64,000 nucleotides of DNA from Chloroflexota bacterium (GTDB taxonomy: Bacteria; Chloroflexota; Anaerolineae; Anaerolineales; VGOW01). Below, one piece after another: positions 24,740 to 33,839 of the stretch. The position numbers were made by a program, and so were the translations under genes. The stretch is from positions 62,001-126,000 of the forward strand of contig VGOW01000002.1 of assembly GCA_016875735.1 (NCBI GenBank). The letters run 5' to 3'. Numbering within the stretch: the stretch's first letter is position 1; every line of letters starts with the position of its first letter. The notes under the pieces are model-generated. The model made no database searches and was not told the origin of the DNA. It saw only the letters and a list, made by a program, of their open reading frames with translations.

Positions 24740-25972
24740 CTAAGTAGAGTCGAGCGACTGCGAAAGGTCGGCGATCAAATCGTCGGCGTCCTCGATGCCC
24801 AGCGCCAAACGAATGAGGTTATCTTTGATGCCCACTTCCAACCGCTCTTCGGTGGACATTTCGTAATACGACATCAACGCCGGCTGCTCGATCAACGTTT
24901 CCACGCCGCCGAGACTCGGCGCGATGATGGGGATGCGGACTCCGTCCACCACTCGGCTGGCCGCCGACAGATCGCCCTTCACCTCGAAACTGATCACGCC
25001 CCCGAACCCGCTCATCTGCCGGGAGGCCGCCTCGTGATCCGGGTGGGAAGCCAAGCCCGGATACCACACCCGCTCCACCTTCGGATGTGATTCGAGAAAC
25101 TGCGCCACGCGTATTCCGTTTTCATTCTGCCGTTGCAATCGCAGAGCCAGAGTCTTCAGCCCGCGCACGAGCAGATAGGCGTTGTTCGGGTCGAGCACGC
25201 CGCCCAGCATCCACAAATTTTGCCGAAGCAGCGCAATCAACTGCTCGCTTCCGGCCACCACTCCGGCCAGCAAATCGTTGTGCCCGCCGAGATATTTGGT
25301 GGCCGAGTGCACCACGAGATCGATGCCGAAGTCGAGGGGCCGCAAGTTGAGCGGCGTGGCAAAGGTGGCATCCACCAGAGTCCGCACGTTGTGGCGTTTG
25401 GCAATGTCGGCCACCCGGCCCAGATCGAGCACCCGCAGATAGGGGTTGGTGGGCGATTCGGAAATGATCAGTTTTGTGGTCGGGCGGATGGCCGCTTCGA
25501 GCGCCTCGTAATCGCCCATCGGCGACACCGTGCATTCGACGCCGAACTTGCGCAGGAAGTTGAGGCAGAACTGCCGCGTGCGGCGATACGAGTCGTCGGT
25601 GATGACGACGTGCGAGCCGGATTGCAGAAGGGTGAGCAGAGTCGAAGTCACCGCCGCCATTCCGGACGAATAGAGCACGGCGGCCTGCGCGCCTTCGAGC
25701 GCGGCCAGTTTGGTTTCGGCGGCGGTCACGGTAGGGTTGCCGTAGCGCCCGTATTCGGTGCGGCCTTTGGCCGCGCCCCACATTCGCGCATCCATGAAAT
25801 CGCACAGGTCGGCAGTGTCGGCAAAGGTGTACGTTGCCGTTTGCACCACCGGCGGCGTGAGGGCGTGGTGCGCGTTGGGCCGCTGTGTTCCGGCGTGCAC
25901 GGCCACAGTGGACGATCCCTGCGCGACGGCCACATCGAAAAGGGACGGTTTCAGTTGAAGGTCAGTTGTCAT
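24740..25972 (-). CDS. Cystathionine gamma-synthase family PLP enzyme
   Basis: 410 residues of the Cys/Met metabolism PLP family. Motifs: EYGRYGNPTVTAAETKLAAL, YSSGMAAVTSTLL, the Schiff-base Lys226 in VVHSATKYLGGHND, and the C-terminal RLALGIEDADDLIADL. The family includes cystathionine gamma-synthase, cystathionine lyase, O-acetylhomoserine sulfhydrylase and methionine gamma-lyase, and sequence alone does not decide between them. Control by an upstream SAM-I riboswitch points to methionine synthesis, so a synthase role is favoured. Start ATG 25972 has GAGGAGG 8 nt upstream. Confidence 0.9.
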   Translation of the reverse strand: MTTDLQLKPSLFDVAVAQGSSTVAVHAGTQRPNAHHALTPPVVQTATYTFADTADLCDFMDARMWGAAKGRTEYGRYGNPTVTAAETKLAALEGAQAAVLYSSGMAAVTSTLLTLLQSGSHVVITDDSYRRTRQFCLNFLRKFGVECTVSPMGDYEALEAAIRPTTKLIISESPTNPYLRVLDLGRVADIAKRHNVRTLVDATFATPLNLRPLDFGIDLVVHSATKYLGGHNDLLAGVVAGSEQLIALLRQNLWMLGGVLDPNNAYLLVRGLKTLALRLQRQNENGIRVAQFLESHPKVERVWYPGLASHPDHEAASRQMSGFGGVISFEVKGDLSAASRVVDGVRIPIIAPSLGGVETLIEQPALMSYYEMSTEERLEVGIKDNLIRLALGIEDADDLIADLSQSLDST

Positions 25973-25997
25973 CGATCAATCCTCCTCAGTCTCCCAA

Positions 25998-26034
25998 AAC
26001 AAAAACCCCCATGCTCAAATGTCGAAGATGGGGG
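25998..26034 (-). terminator. Intrinsic terminator of the SAM-I riboswitch expression platform
   Basis: On the minus strand CCCCCATCTTC and ATGGGGG pair and are followed by TTTTTGTTTT. It lies 26 nt downstream of the riboswitch P1 stem and just before the cystathionine synthase ribosome site. SAM binding would favour this hairpin and stop transcription (established mechanism for SAM-I). Confidence 0.88.
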
Positions 26035-26059
26035 CGCTCGTGATTCCGAGTGGATCACC

Positions 26060-26256
26060 CTCTCATCTTCCAGAAAAGGGCGATGCGCGCATCGCCCCCA
26101 CATGCCGGAATTGGCACCTTAGATTAGTCGAGTTGTCTTGTAGTCCGCAGTTTCGTAGTCGTTGGATCTCTTGACTATTCGACTACTTGACCACTCGACC
26201 AAAGATAGGTTGCCGAGGCTTCATCGGGCCGGTCCCTCCGCCTCTCTGGATAAGAG
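26060..26256 (-). ncRNA. SAM-I (S-box) riboswitch with enlarged P3
   Basis: Read on the minus strand, the conserved core is complete. P1 is CTCTTATC (26256-26249) paired with GATGAGAG (26067-26060). The P2 region reads GAGGCGGAGGGACCGGCCCG followed by ATGAAGCCTCGGCAACC, and the later core is AAGGTGCCAATTCC with GGAAGATGAGAG closing P4 and P1. These are hallmark SAM-I sequences. The segment between CAACC and GGTGCC, normally a short P3 loop, is about 90 nt long, built of GTCGAGTGGTCAAGTAGTC-like units and a partly complementary return arm. Total length is 197 nt against roughly 110 for typical members. It controls the cystathionine synthase-family gene through a downstream terminator. Confidence 0.95.
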
Positions 26257-26286
26257 TGTGTAATGGGTTATTTGATTGTGAGGGCA

Positions 26287-26315
26287 ATTATACGCAATCG
26301 CGTATGTTTTGCCAG
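26287..26315 (-). promoter_or_regulatory. Promoter of the SAM-I riboswitch transcript
   Basis: On the minus strand CTGGCA (26315-26310) and TATAAT (26292-26287) are 17 nt apart. Transcription would start near 26280, about 24 nt before P1. A perfect dyad, ATACGCAATCGCGTAT at 26290-26305, occupies the spacer and touches the -10 box, so it could be a repressor site. Confidence 0.75.
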
Positions 26316-26423
26316 AGCGTTTCTTCGGCAGTGTGAACGAACTCCGAGGCGGAGGCTCGTCCAAATTATCCAATCCATTGGGGAAACAGGCACGGCTCTT
26401 GCAATCTTGATCTTGTTTCCACA

Positions 26424-27026
26424 ATGGCAAATCATCCGGTAGAGCAATTGAAACAGGCTTGGTACAGCCTGCCCGACTACGAACAACAGCATTCCTTTCG
26501 CTCCGCAAGGGTCGCGGTGGCTCTGGGAGCCAAGTTGGGCATGGCAGAAAAAGAATTAGTCACTTTTTGGTACGGCGCGATGCTGCACGATGTCGGCAAA
26601 GCGCATGTAGATCGATCTATTCTCCTCAAGCCCGGCCCGCTCACCCCCGAAGAGCAAATCGTCGTCCGCAAACACCCGCAACACGGCCACGACATGCTCG
26701 CGCCCATTCCCGGTTTCAAAGATTCGCTCGACGTGCCCTTGTATCATCATGAGCGATGGGACGGATACGGCTACCCGCGCGGGTTGAAGGGCGAGGCCAT
26801 TCCGCTGGCGGCTCGCCTGTTTGCGGTGGTGGATGTGTGGGACGCGCTGAGAGCGGCGCGGCCCTACAGCCCGCCGTGGCCCGACGAGAGAGCGCGCGAG
26901 CACATCATCGCCGGAAGCGGTTCCCACTTCGATCCGACTCTCGTGGAACAGTTCATCTACTCCTTGCGCGACAAGCGGCTCACCATGCCCACCACCAGCG
27001 TGCTCGGCAGATTACCGTTGAATTGA
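26424..27026 (+). CDS. HD-GYP domain phosphohydrolase
   Basis: 200 residues, almost entirely one HD-GYP domain. The HD pair is His55-Asp56 in AMLHDVGKAHVD, a second metal region is RKHPQHGHDML, and the signature is YHHERWDGYGYPRGLKGEAI with GYGYP at 114-118. HD-GYP proteins degrade cyclic di-GMP to GMP or pGpG, usually attached to receiver domains; here the domain stands alone in the cytosol. It lies just upstream of a sensor kinase gene and a response regulator gene. ATG 26424 has no strong ribosome site. The 167 nt between it and the riboswitch hold the divergent riboswitch promoter and nothing else I can assign. Confidence 0.88.
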   Translation: MANHPVEQLKQAWYSLPDYEQQHSFRSARVAVALGAKLGMAEKELVTFWYGAMLHDVGKAHVDRSILLKPGPLTPEEQIVVRKHPQHGHDMLAPIPGFKDSLDVPLYHHERWDGYGYPRGLKGEAIPLAARLFAVVDVWDALRAARPYSPPWPDERAREHIIAGSGSHFDPTLVEQFIYSLRDKRLTMPTTSVLGRLPLN

Positions 27027-27044
27027 ACCCAAACAGCGTATAAT
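27018..27044 (+). promoter_or_regulatory. Promoter of the sensor kinase, leaderless type
   Basis: TTGAAT (27018-27023) and TATAAT (27039-27044) are 15 nt apart. The -10 box ends 6 nt before ATG 27051, so the transcript should begin at the start codon. The promoter overlaps the end of the HD-GYP gene. Confidence 0.65.
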
Positions 27045-27050
27045 CGGCGC

Positions 27051-29669
27051 ATGTCGCGCTGGCTTCCCTTCCCCCGCGATCTGGGCCTGCAACTCCTCGC
27101 CCTCTACCTTCTATTCGTCGGCCCGGTCATCATCGCCGCCTTCATCTTCGACGCGCTAGCGGGCGCGCGCCTCGAACACGACGTTCAATCCGCCGACCTC
27201 GCCCTCGCCCGCTCCATCGCCCTCGAAACGGACGCCTCACTGCAGAACGCGCTCAACACCGTCGCCCAACTCTCGCTCAGCCCCCAAGTGCAATCGCGCG
27301 ACACGCAACACCTCGCCCCGCTCTTTGCCGCCGTCGCTACCGCGCGCCAAGAAATCAACCTCGTCTATTTCCTCGACGCCGACGGCATCATGCGCTACCA
27401 CTACCCCGAAGGCCCCGGCACCACCGTCGGCACCGACTTCTCGCACCGTCAATACTTCCAAGAGGCCCTCGTCTCTCGCGCGCCGCTCATGTCGGCCGGG
27501 CGCATCTCGCCCACCACCAACCAGCCTGTCGTCACTGCCGTCATGCCCGTGCGCCTCGACAACTCCTTCATCGGCGTCGTCGCCACCAACATTTCGCTCG
27601 AACAACTCTCTTCCACCCTCGCCCACATCTCATCCGATCCCGACACCGAATTGAGTGTGAGCATCCTCGACTCCACCGGCCAAATCGTCGCCGACTCCGA
27701 CCCCGCGCGCATCCTCACCGACGCCCGCGCCGACTTCCCCGCCGAAACCGATTCCGCCCTGCGCGGGGAAACCGCCTCCCGCATCAGCCGCGACACCGCC
27801 GAGCGCGAATGGCTGCGCAGCTACGTCCCCATTCCCGCCGCCGGTTGGGCCGTCGTCGTCCAACGCCCCACCGATCTCGCCTTCGCCTCCCCCCGCGCCT
27901 TCCGCAACGGCCTGCTCATCGCCATCAGCATCTTTCTCATCGGCGGCCTCTTCTTTTGGATCATGCTCTCCCGACGAGTCATCGCCCCCCTCGAACGGCT
28001 GGCCGCCTTCAGCGCCGCCATCAGCCAACGCGCCGTCGCCCCCACCGACCGCACCCACCTCGCCCGGCACTCCGAACGCGCCGATCAAGTGGGGCATCTC
28101 ATTCGCGCCCTCACCCAAATGGAACGCGACATCGAGCGCCGCTTCACCGAACTCTCCACCCTGCTTGACACCAGCACCGCCGTCGTCTCCACTCTCGACT
28201 CACAGCGCGTGCTCGAAATCATCCTCGAACAAGTTCAACGTCTGCTCGGCATCGAAAAATGCGCCATCATCGCCCTCGACGAACGCGCCAACGAATTGCG
28301 CCTCCGCGCCGCGCGCGGCCTCTCCGAAGACTACCTCCGCCGCATTCGCACTCGCGATGTCAACACCCGGCCTATCTTCCCCTCGGCGCGCGCCATCCGC
28401 GCCGGGCACATTGTGCAAGTGAGCGATATCGAAACCGAAAGCGACTTCCCCCCGCCCATGCGCGAACGGGCCCGCGCCGAAGGCTACCGCGCCCTGCTTG
28501 CCGCACCCCTGCTCACCCCACACGCCCCGCCCGCCGCGCTCATCGTCTATTGGCCCCAGCCCCACACCTGCCCGCCCGAAGAAATCAACCTCATCGTCAA
28601 CTTCGCCAATCAGGCCGCGATGGCCATTGAAAACGCCAGCCTCTTCGCCCTCACCGATGAAAAACTGCGCGAGCAGACTCGCACCCTCGAAGCCCTCGTG
28701 CAATCCCTCAACGACGGCCTCATCCTCGAAAGCTCCGACGGGCGCATCCTCTACTGCAACCGCCGCATCTGCGAACTGGCCGACGTTTCCCTCGACGACA
28801 TCCCAACTCACACCGCCCACTCACTCCGCCAAAAACTCATCGGGCGCGGCGCTCTCGCCTCGCCCAACGAACTCTCCATCCAACACACCGGGCGCGTGCT
28901 CGATCTCCGCCTCCAATCCTTCGATGTCACCGACGAACAAGGCCAACTCATCGGAGGCGGCCAACTGTGGCTCGACATCACCGGCGACAAAGAACTCGAC
29001 CGGATGAAATCGGCGCTCATCGCCACCGCCTCGCACGAACTTCGCACCCCGTTGGCCGCTATCAAAGGCAACGTCACCTCCCTCCTCGCCGACGATGTGC
29101 AGTGGGACGCCGCCTCTCAGCGCGAATTCCTCATCGCCGCCTCCGCCGAAACCGACCGCCTCACCGCCCTCGTCAACGACCTGCTTGACCTCTCCAAAAT
29201 TCAAGCCGGAACATTCGTCGTCCACCGCGAGCCCTGCGCCCTCGCGCCGCTGGTGACTCAAGCCGCCCACCGTGTCCGCCCCCCACTCGATTCCCGCCTC
29301 CACCTCGACCTCCCGCCTACCCTGCCCCTCTTTCCCGCCGATCCGCCGCGCATCGAAGCTGTGCTTCGCAATCTGATCGAAAATGCCGCCAAATACTCGC
29401 CGCCCGATTCGTCCATCCGCATCGACGCCCGGCAAACCAATGGGCACATTCTCATCCGTGTTGCCGACGACGGTCCCGGCATCCCGCCCGATCACCGCGA
29501 GCGAATCTTCGACCGCTTCTACCGCGTGGACAGCGGCCTCGCCCGGCAAGCCAGCGGCGCCGGATTGGGGCTCGCCATCTGCAAAGGCTTTGTCGAGGCG
29601 CACGGCGGAAGAATTTGGGTACAGCCCGCCGAGCTTGGCGCAGTATTTGCTTTTACCTTGCCTCTATGA
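27051..29669 (+). CDS. Membrane sensor histidine kinase (dCACHE-HAMP-GAF-PAS-HisKA)
   Basis: 872 residues. A membrane helix near 12-34, an extracellular Cache sensor to about 280 (FLDADGIMRYHYPEGPGT, DFSHRQYFQEAL), a second helix near 290-310, a HAMP domain, a GAF domain (about 375-530), a PAS-like domain (about 545-640), then HisKA with ATASHELRTPLAAIKG and an ATPase domain (NLIENAAKYSPPDSS, VADDGPGIPPDHRERIFDRF, GAGLGLAICKGFVEAHGG). All kinase boxes are intact. The Cache domain suggests a small extracellular ligand such as an amino or organic acid. Its stop overlaps the regulator start as ATGA. The leaderless start fixes ATG 27051. Confidence 0.93.
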   Translation: MSRWLPFPRDLGLQLLALYLLFVGPVIIAAFIFDALAGARLEHDVQSADLALARSIALETDASLQNALNTVAQLSLSPQVQSRDTQHLAPLFAAVATARQEINLVYFLDADGIMRYHYPEGPGTTVGTDFSHRQYFQEALVSRAPLMSAGRISPTTNQPVVTAVMPVRLDNSFIGVVATNISLEQLSSTLAHISSDPDTELSVSILDSTGQIVADSDPARILTDARADFPAETDSALRGETASRISRDTAEREWLRSYVPIPAAGWAVVVQRPTDLAFASPRAFRNGLLIAISIFLIGGLFFWIMLSRRVIAPLERLAAFSAAISQRAVAPTDRTHLARHSERADQVGHLIRALTQMERDIERRFTELSTLLDTSTAVVSTLDSQRVLEIILEQVQRLLGIEKCAIIALDERANELRLRAARGLSEDYLRRIRTRDVNTRPIFPSARAIRAGHIVQVSDIETESDFPPPMRERARAEGYRALLAAPLLTPHAPPAALIVYWPQPHTCPPEEINLIVNFANQAAMAIENASLFALTDEKLREQTRTLEALVQSLNDGLILESSDGRILYCNRRICELADVSLDDIPTHTAHSLRQKLIGRGALASPNELSIQHTGRVLDLRLQSFDVTDEQGQLIGGGQLWLDITGDKELDRMKSALIATASHELRTPLAAIKGNVTSLLADDVQWDAASQREFLIAASAETDRLTALVNDLLDLSKIQAGTFVVHREPCALAPLVTQAAHRVRPPLDSRLHLDLPPTLPLFPADPPRIEAVLRNLIENAAKYSPPDSSIRIDARQTNGHILIRVADDGPGIPPDHRERIFDRFYRVDSGLARQASGAGLGLAICKGFVEAHGGRIWVQPAELGAVFAFTLPL

Positions 29670-30355
29670 CTTCCCGCCTCTCGGCCCTCGTCGTTGACGA
29701 CGAACAATCCCTGCGCGACTTCATCCGCAAGAACCTCGAAGCGCGCGGTTTCGCCGTGAGTGTCGCCGCCACCGGCCTCGAAGCCCTGGCCATCTTCAAC
29801 ACCCAGCCGCTCGATCTCATCATCCTCGATGTGATGATGCCCTCGATGGATGGGCTGGAAACCACGCGCCGCATCCGGCAATCGTCGCTCGTGCCCATTG
29901 TCATCCTCACCGCGCTCGGCGAGGAGAGAGACAAAGTGGCCGCGCTCGATCTCGGCGCCGACGATTACCTCACCAAACCTTTCGGCGTCGAAGAACTGCT
30001 GGCGCGCGTGCGCGCCGTCCTGCGCCGCGCCAAACCTCAGCCCGCGCCGAGCCCGGCCAACATCCTCCGCGCGGGAGAGATCACCCTCGACCCGGCGGCG
30101 CACACCGTCACCCGCCGCGATGAACCGCTCCGCCTCACCCGCACCGAATTCGATCTCCTGTGCCACCTCATGCGCAACAGCGGCAAAGTGATCACCCACC
30201 GCGAACTGCTTCAGCGCGTATGGGGCGCGGAATACGGCGACGAGGCCGAATACCTGCGCGTGTACATCCGCCGCCTCCGCCAAAAGATCGAAGCCGACCC
30301 CCTCAACCCGCGCCACCTGCTCACCGAACACGGCGTGGGCTACCGCTTCCAATAA
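29666..30355 (+). CDS. OmpR-family response regulator
   Basis: 229 residues from ATG 29666, overlapping the kinase stop by 4 nt. The receiver domain has VVDDEQSLRDF, the phosphoacceptor Asp in LIILDVMMPSMDG, and Lys in DDYLTKPFG. The C-terminal winged helix (LTRTEFDLLCHLMRNSGKVI, EAEYLRVYIRRLRQKIEAD) is the OmpR/PhoB type. It is the cognate partner of the upstream kinase. The livK gene begins 177 nt downstream, so regulation of the Liv transporter is possible (inference). Confidence 0.95.
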   Translation: MTSRLSALVVDDEQSLRDFIRKNLEARGFAVSVAATGLEALAIFNTQPLDLIILDVMMPSMDGLETTRRIRQSSLVPIVILTALGEERDKVAALDLGADDYLTKPFGVEELLARVRAVLRRAKPQPAPSPANILRAGEITLDPAAHTVTRRDEPLRLTRTEFDLLCHLMRNSGKVITHRELLQRVWGAEYGDEAEYLRVYIRRLRQKIEADPLNPRHLLTEHGVGYRFQ

Positions 30356-30532
30356 CGCCCCGCTCCCCCAACCCGATCACTGCGCCAAAGGGGGCCGCGG
30401 CTTGATAACTGTTCACGATTTGTTTATTTTTTCCATCGCCCCCTTAATGCATTGTTTTCGCCCCCTGCGCTAAAGTAACAGCGCTGGCAAACCGCACACC
30501 CAATTTCACATTTATTCTGGAGGAAGAAAACA

Positions 30533-31897
30533 ATGACCCGAAAATTATTGACTCTGATCAGCCTCTTGGCGATCACCGCCCTCACACTTGCCGCCTGCGG
30601 CACAAGCGCCACCCCAGCCGCCACCGAGGCCCCGCCGCCAACCACGGCGCCTCAACCCACCGCCGAGGAACCCGCCGCCCAGCCCACCGAAGCGCCCACC
30701 GCTGTGCCGCCGCCCGCGCCCGTGACGCTCACCATCGGCTTCACGTCCTCGCTCACCGGCTCGCAGGAAGTCTCATCCAAACGACAGGTGAATGGCCTCA
30801 ACCTGTGGATGCAGCAGATCAACGACGCGGGCGGCCTTGTGCTGGCCGACGGCACCGTGGTCACCTTCGCCGCGCAAACCTACGACGATGAGTCCACCAA
30901 AGAGCGCGTGCAGGAACTGTATACGCGTCTCATCACCGAAGACAATGCCGACTTTCTCATCAGCCCGTATTCGTCAGGCCTGACGGCGGCGGCGGCCATC
31001 ATCGCCGAGCAGAACGGCAAGATCATGATCACCGCCGGCGCGGCGGAAGATGATGCCTACAAACAGGGCTACGCCAACATCTTCCAACTTTATACGCCCG
31101 GCAGTTTGTATCTGATCAGCACAGTGGACATGCTGAAGAAACTGGACCCGGAAGCGAAGGTCGCCATCGTGCACGAGAGCGATAAATTCTCCACCAGCGT
31201 GGTGAGTGGCCTCAAGCCCTATCTCGAGTCGCAGGGCTTCGAGATCGTGCTCGAAGAAGGATATGCCTCCGACACAGCAGACTTTGGGCCGGTCATCAAC
31301 AAACTGGTCGAGTCCGGCGCAACGGTTCTGTTGGGTGGCGGCCACTATCCCGATGGCAGCACTTTCGCCCGGCAAATCTACGAGCGCAAAGTCGGTCTCA
31401 AGTTTGTCTCGTTGCTCGTTGCCCCCGCCGATTCGAAATTCCCCGAACTGGGCGACGCCGCGCTCGGCGTAGCCACCTCCAGCCAGTGGGAGCTCAAAGC
31501 CACGCACACCGAAGAAGAAGCCGCCGGACTCGGAATTGAGTGGTTTGGCCCCGGCGGCGCCGATTTTGCCGCCGCTTACGAAGCGGCCTATGGCGATAAA
31601 CCCACCTATCACGCCGCAGGCGGCTATGTTGCCGGCATGGTCCTGCAGAAGGCTATGCTCGATGCCGGCTCGACCGATCCGGAGAAAGTGAAGGCGGCAT
31701 TGGACGCCATGAACATCTTCACCTTCTACGGCGGCATCCAATTCGACACCACCCCCGAAGCGCACGGCTTGCAGATCAGCCATCAAATGGTGGTGGCTCA
31801 GTGGCAGAAAGATGCCGAGGGCAAACTTGTCCGCCAAGTCATTTGGCCCGCCGATGTCGCCACTGCCGATCCGCTGTATCCGGTGCCGGCCCCGTAA
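30533..31897 (+). CDS. livK: Branched-chain amino acid ABC transporter, substrate-binding lipoprotein
   Basis: 454 residues. A lipoprotein signal peptide ends in LAAC (19-22), followed by a Pro/Thr/Ala-rich linker (about 25-62) and a periplasmic-binding domain of the LivJ/LivK family (IGFTSSLTGSQEVSSKRQVN, LITEDNADFLISPYSSGL, VAIVHESDKFSTSV). The binding protein collects amino acids or related amides for the permease. GGAGGAAG lies 8 nt before ATG 30533. It is first in a complete livKHMGF cluster. The ligand could also be urea, an aromatic acid or another small molecule carried by this family. Confidence 0.93.
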   Translation: MTRKLLTLISLLAITALTLAACGTSATPAATEAPPPTTAPQPTAEEPAAQPTEAPTAVPPPAPVTLTIGFTSSLTGSQEVSSKRQVNGLNLWMQQINDAGGLVLADGTVVTFAAQTYDDESTKERVQELYTRLITEDNADFLISPYSSGLTAAAAIIAEQNGKIMITAGAAEDDAYKQGYANIFQLYTPGSLYLISTVDMLKKLDPEAKVAIVHESDKFSTSVVSGLKPYLESQGFEIVLEEGYASDTADFGPVINKLVESGATVLLGGGHYPDGSTFARQIYERKVGLKFVSLLVAPADSKFPELGDAALGVATSSQWELKATHTEEEAAGLGIEWFGPGGADFAAAYEAAYGDKPTYHAAGGYVAGMVLQKAMLDAGSTDPEKVKAALDAMNIFTFYGGIQFDTTPEAHGLQISHQMVVAQWQKDAEGKLVRQVIWPADVATADPLYPVPAP

Positions 31898-31935
31898 CGA
31901 GTCGTTCACGGCGCACGATTAACCGAGAGGTTGCA

Positions 31936-31964
31936 GTTGGGGCAGGGCTCGCCCCTGCCCCAAC
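31936..31964. repeat. Palindromic repeat between livK and livH (family G, copy 2)
   Basis: GTTGGGGCAGGG and CCCTGCCCCAAC form a perfect 12-bp stem around a 5-nt loop. Lying just after livK, it may stabilise the livK mRNA or lower expression of the permease genes relative to the binding protein, a usual need in ABC systems (inference). Confidence 0.75.
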
Positions 31965-32004
31965 GAACTGAGGCGGACGTCAATTCTCTATAGCGGGAGC
32001 GTGC

Positions 32005-32871
32005 ATGCAACAACTCAGCCTTCTCTTGACTTCACTTCCCGACGGCATCCTGTTGGGCTTTGTGTATGGATTGGCCGCGATGGGCCTCACCCTCATTTGG
32101 GGCGTCATGAACGTCATCAACCTCTCCCATGGCCCGATCATCGCGCTGGGAATGTTCGGAACGTTTTTCTTGTTCATTCGATTGGGGCTCAATCCGTATT
32201 TTGGTCTGTTCGTGATCGCCTTGCTAGGGTTGTTGTTGGGCATCCTGATCTATGCCGCCGCCGTGCACCGCGTGATCAACGCCCCGCATTTATCGTCGCT
32301 TTTGGCGACCTTCTCCGTGAACATGATCATCATCGGTTTGGGCACGGCCATCTTCACCACCTCGCCGTACAACGTGGATTTCAACATGGGCAGTTTCCAG
32401 ATCGGCTCTGTGACACTGCTCGGCACCCGCCTCATCGCGGCGCTGGTTGCCATCCTCTACACCGGCGCATTGTATCTGTTTCTCTATAAGACACGGCCGG
32501 GAAAATACATCCGCGCTGTCGCCAACAATCGCGCGGCGGCAGAACTGATGGGCATTCCCTCCACGCGCATCTTAGCCCTGAGCTTCGGGCTGGGCACCAT
32601 GCTCGCCGCTGTTTCCGGCGCGCTCATTGCCACCTTTTTTCCTTTCAACATTCTTTCCGGCGGGAGTTACGAATTGAAGAGTTTCGTGATCGGCGTATTG
32701 GGAGGTCTGGGGAATCCGATCGGCGCATTGCTCGGCGGCCTCATCTTGGGCATCTTGGAGGGAATCATCCCTGCATTCATGGAGACCTCGTGGGTGCCGG
32801 CCATTGAATTCGCTTTGTTCGTCGCCATCCTGCTCGTGCGCCCCACCGGCCTCTTTGGAGCAAAGCGATGA
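32005..32871 (+). CDS. livH: Branched-chain amino acid ABC transporter permease LivH
   Basis: 288 residues, about eight membrane helices. The N-terminus DGILLGFVYGLAAMGLTLIW followed by GVMNVINLSHG is the LivH signature, and the coupling region reads NNRAAAELMGIPSTRILALS. It forms the membrane channel with LivM. Its stop overlaps the livM start (ATGA). The length is normal. Confidence 0.95.
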   Translation: MQQLSLLLTSLPDGILLGFVYGLAAMGLTLIWGVMNVINLSHGPIIALGMFGTFFLFIRLGLNPYFGLFVIALLGLLLGILIYAAAVHRVINAPHLSSLLATFSVNMIIIGLGTAIFTTSPYNVDFNMGSFQIGSVTLLGTRLIAALVAILYTGALYLFLYKTRPGKYIRAVANNRAAAELMGIPSTRILALSFGLGTMLAAVSGALIATFFPFNILSGGSYELKSFVIGVLGGLGNPIGALLGGLILGILEGIIPAFMETSWVPAIEFALFVAILLVRPTGLFGAKR

Positions 32872-33839
32872 GCAACTGGCGAAGGCACACGAGTCTCATC
32901 CTTCCGGTGGTCGTCGTGGCGGCCCTTGTCCTCTGGCCGGCCGTCACCGGAAAAGCCGCCAACCGCGAAAGCGCCTTCACGATTCTGAAGGCGGTGGCGC
33001 TGGCCTCCAGCCTGAACATCCTGCTCGGGTACACAGGCTACGTGAGTTTCGGGCACATCGTCTTCTATGGCTTTGGCGGGTATGTTGGGTTCTATTTGCT
33101 TAGCGCCCAATCGTGGTCGCTGTGGCCGGCTATGGCGGCGGGCGGCCTCGCCGCCGGCCTGTTAGCCTTTCTGCTCGGCAAAGCCATTCTGCGGTTGCGC
33201 GGCGCATACTTCGCGTTGGCTACCATTGGCATCAACGAAGCGCTGAAGGCTTTCATCAACAACTTCGAGCTCTTCGGCGGCCCCACTGGCATGACTCTGA
33301 ATTTCAGAGTCTATCAGGCCTACGGCGGCGCGGCCAAAGCATTGGAAATGTCTTTCATCCTCGTAGCGGCGCTTACCCTTGTCGCCATCGTCGTCAGTCA
33401 TGTGGTGCGAACATCGAAATTCGGATTGGGGCTGCAGGCCATCCGCGAAAACGAAGACGCGGCGGAAATTATGGGCGTCGCCGCGCCCAACGCAAAAACA
33501 TGGGCGTATGTGCTCTCGGCCATCGTTCCGGGCATGGTTGGCGCATTGTTCTTTTTCAAGAACGGCAACATCGAGCCGCACGATGCCTTTCCACTGCACG
33601 CCTCCATTGAGCTGTTGGTCATGGTCATGCTCGGCGGGCAGGGCACGGTGCTCGGCCCCATCTTGGGAGCGTTTGCATATCAGGGAATGCGAGGATATTT
33701 GGTGACCAGCGACTTCTTCAAAGATATACAGTTATCGGTCTCCGGCGTTTTGTTACTGCTCATCGTGCTCTTCATCCCGGCTGGCGCGATTGGTTTGTTA
33801 CGGCGGCGCATCACGCCGCTGCGAGGGGTGTTGGCATGA
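32868..33839 (+). CDS. livM: Branched-chain amino acid ABC transporter permease LivM
   Basis: 323 residues with about nine membrane helices. LivM signatures include SLNILLGYTGYVSFGHIVFY, LRGAYFALATIGINEALKAF and IRENEDAAEIMGVAAPNAKT, the last being the ATPase coupling region. It overlaps both livH and livG by 4 nt, showing tight translational coupling. It pairs with LivH in the membrane. Confidence 0.94.
   Translation: MSNWRRHTSLILPVVVVAALVLWPAVTGKAANRESAFTILKAVALASSLNILLGYTGYVSFGHIVFYGFGGYVGFYLLSAQSWSLWPAMAAGGLAAGLLAFLLGKAILRLRGAYFALATIGINEALKAFINNFELFGGPTGMTLNFRVYQAYGGAAKALEMSFILVAALTLVAIVVSHVVRTSKFGLGLQAIRENEDAAEIMGVAAPNAKTWAYVLSAIVPGMVGALFFFKNGNIEPHDAFPLHASIELLVMVMLGGQGTVLGPILGAFAYQGMRGYLVTSDFFKDIQLSVSGVLLLLIVLFIPAGAIGLLRRRITPLRGVLA

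Noticed and set aside
26257-26423. Search for a promoter or small gene between the riboswitch and the HD-GYP gene
   Set aside because: Apart from the minus-strand riboswitch promoter, no plus-strand promoter with acceptable spacing and no convincing small gene is visible.
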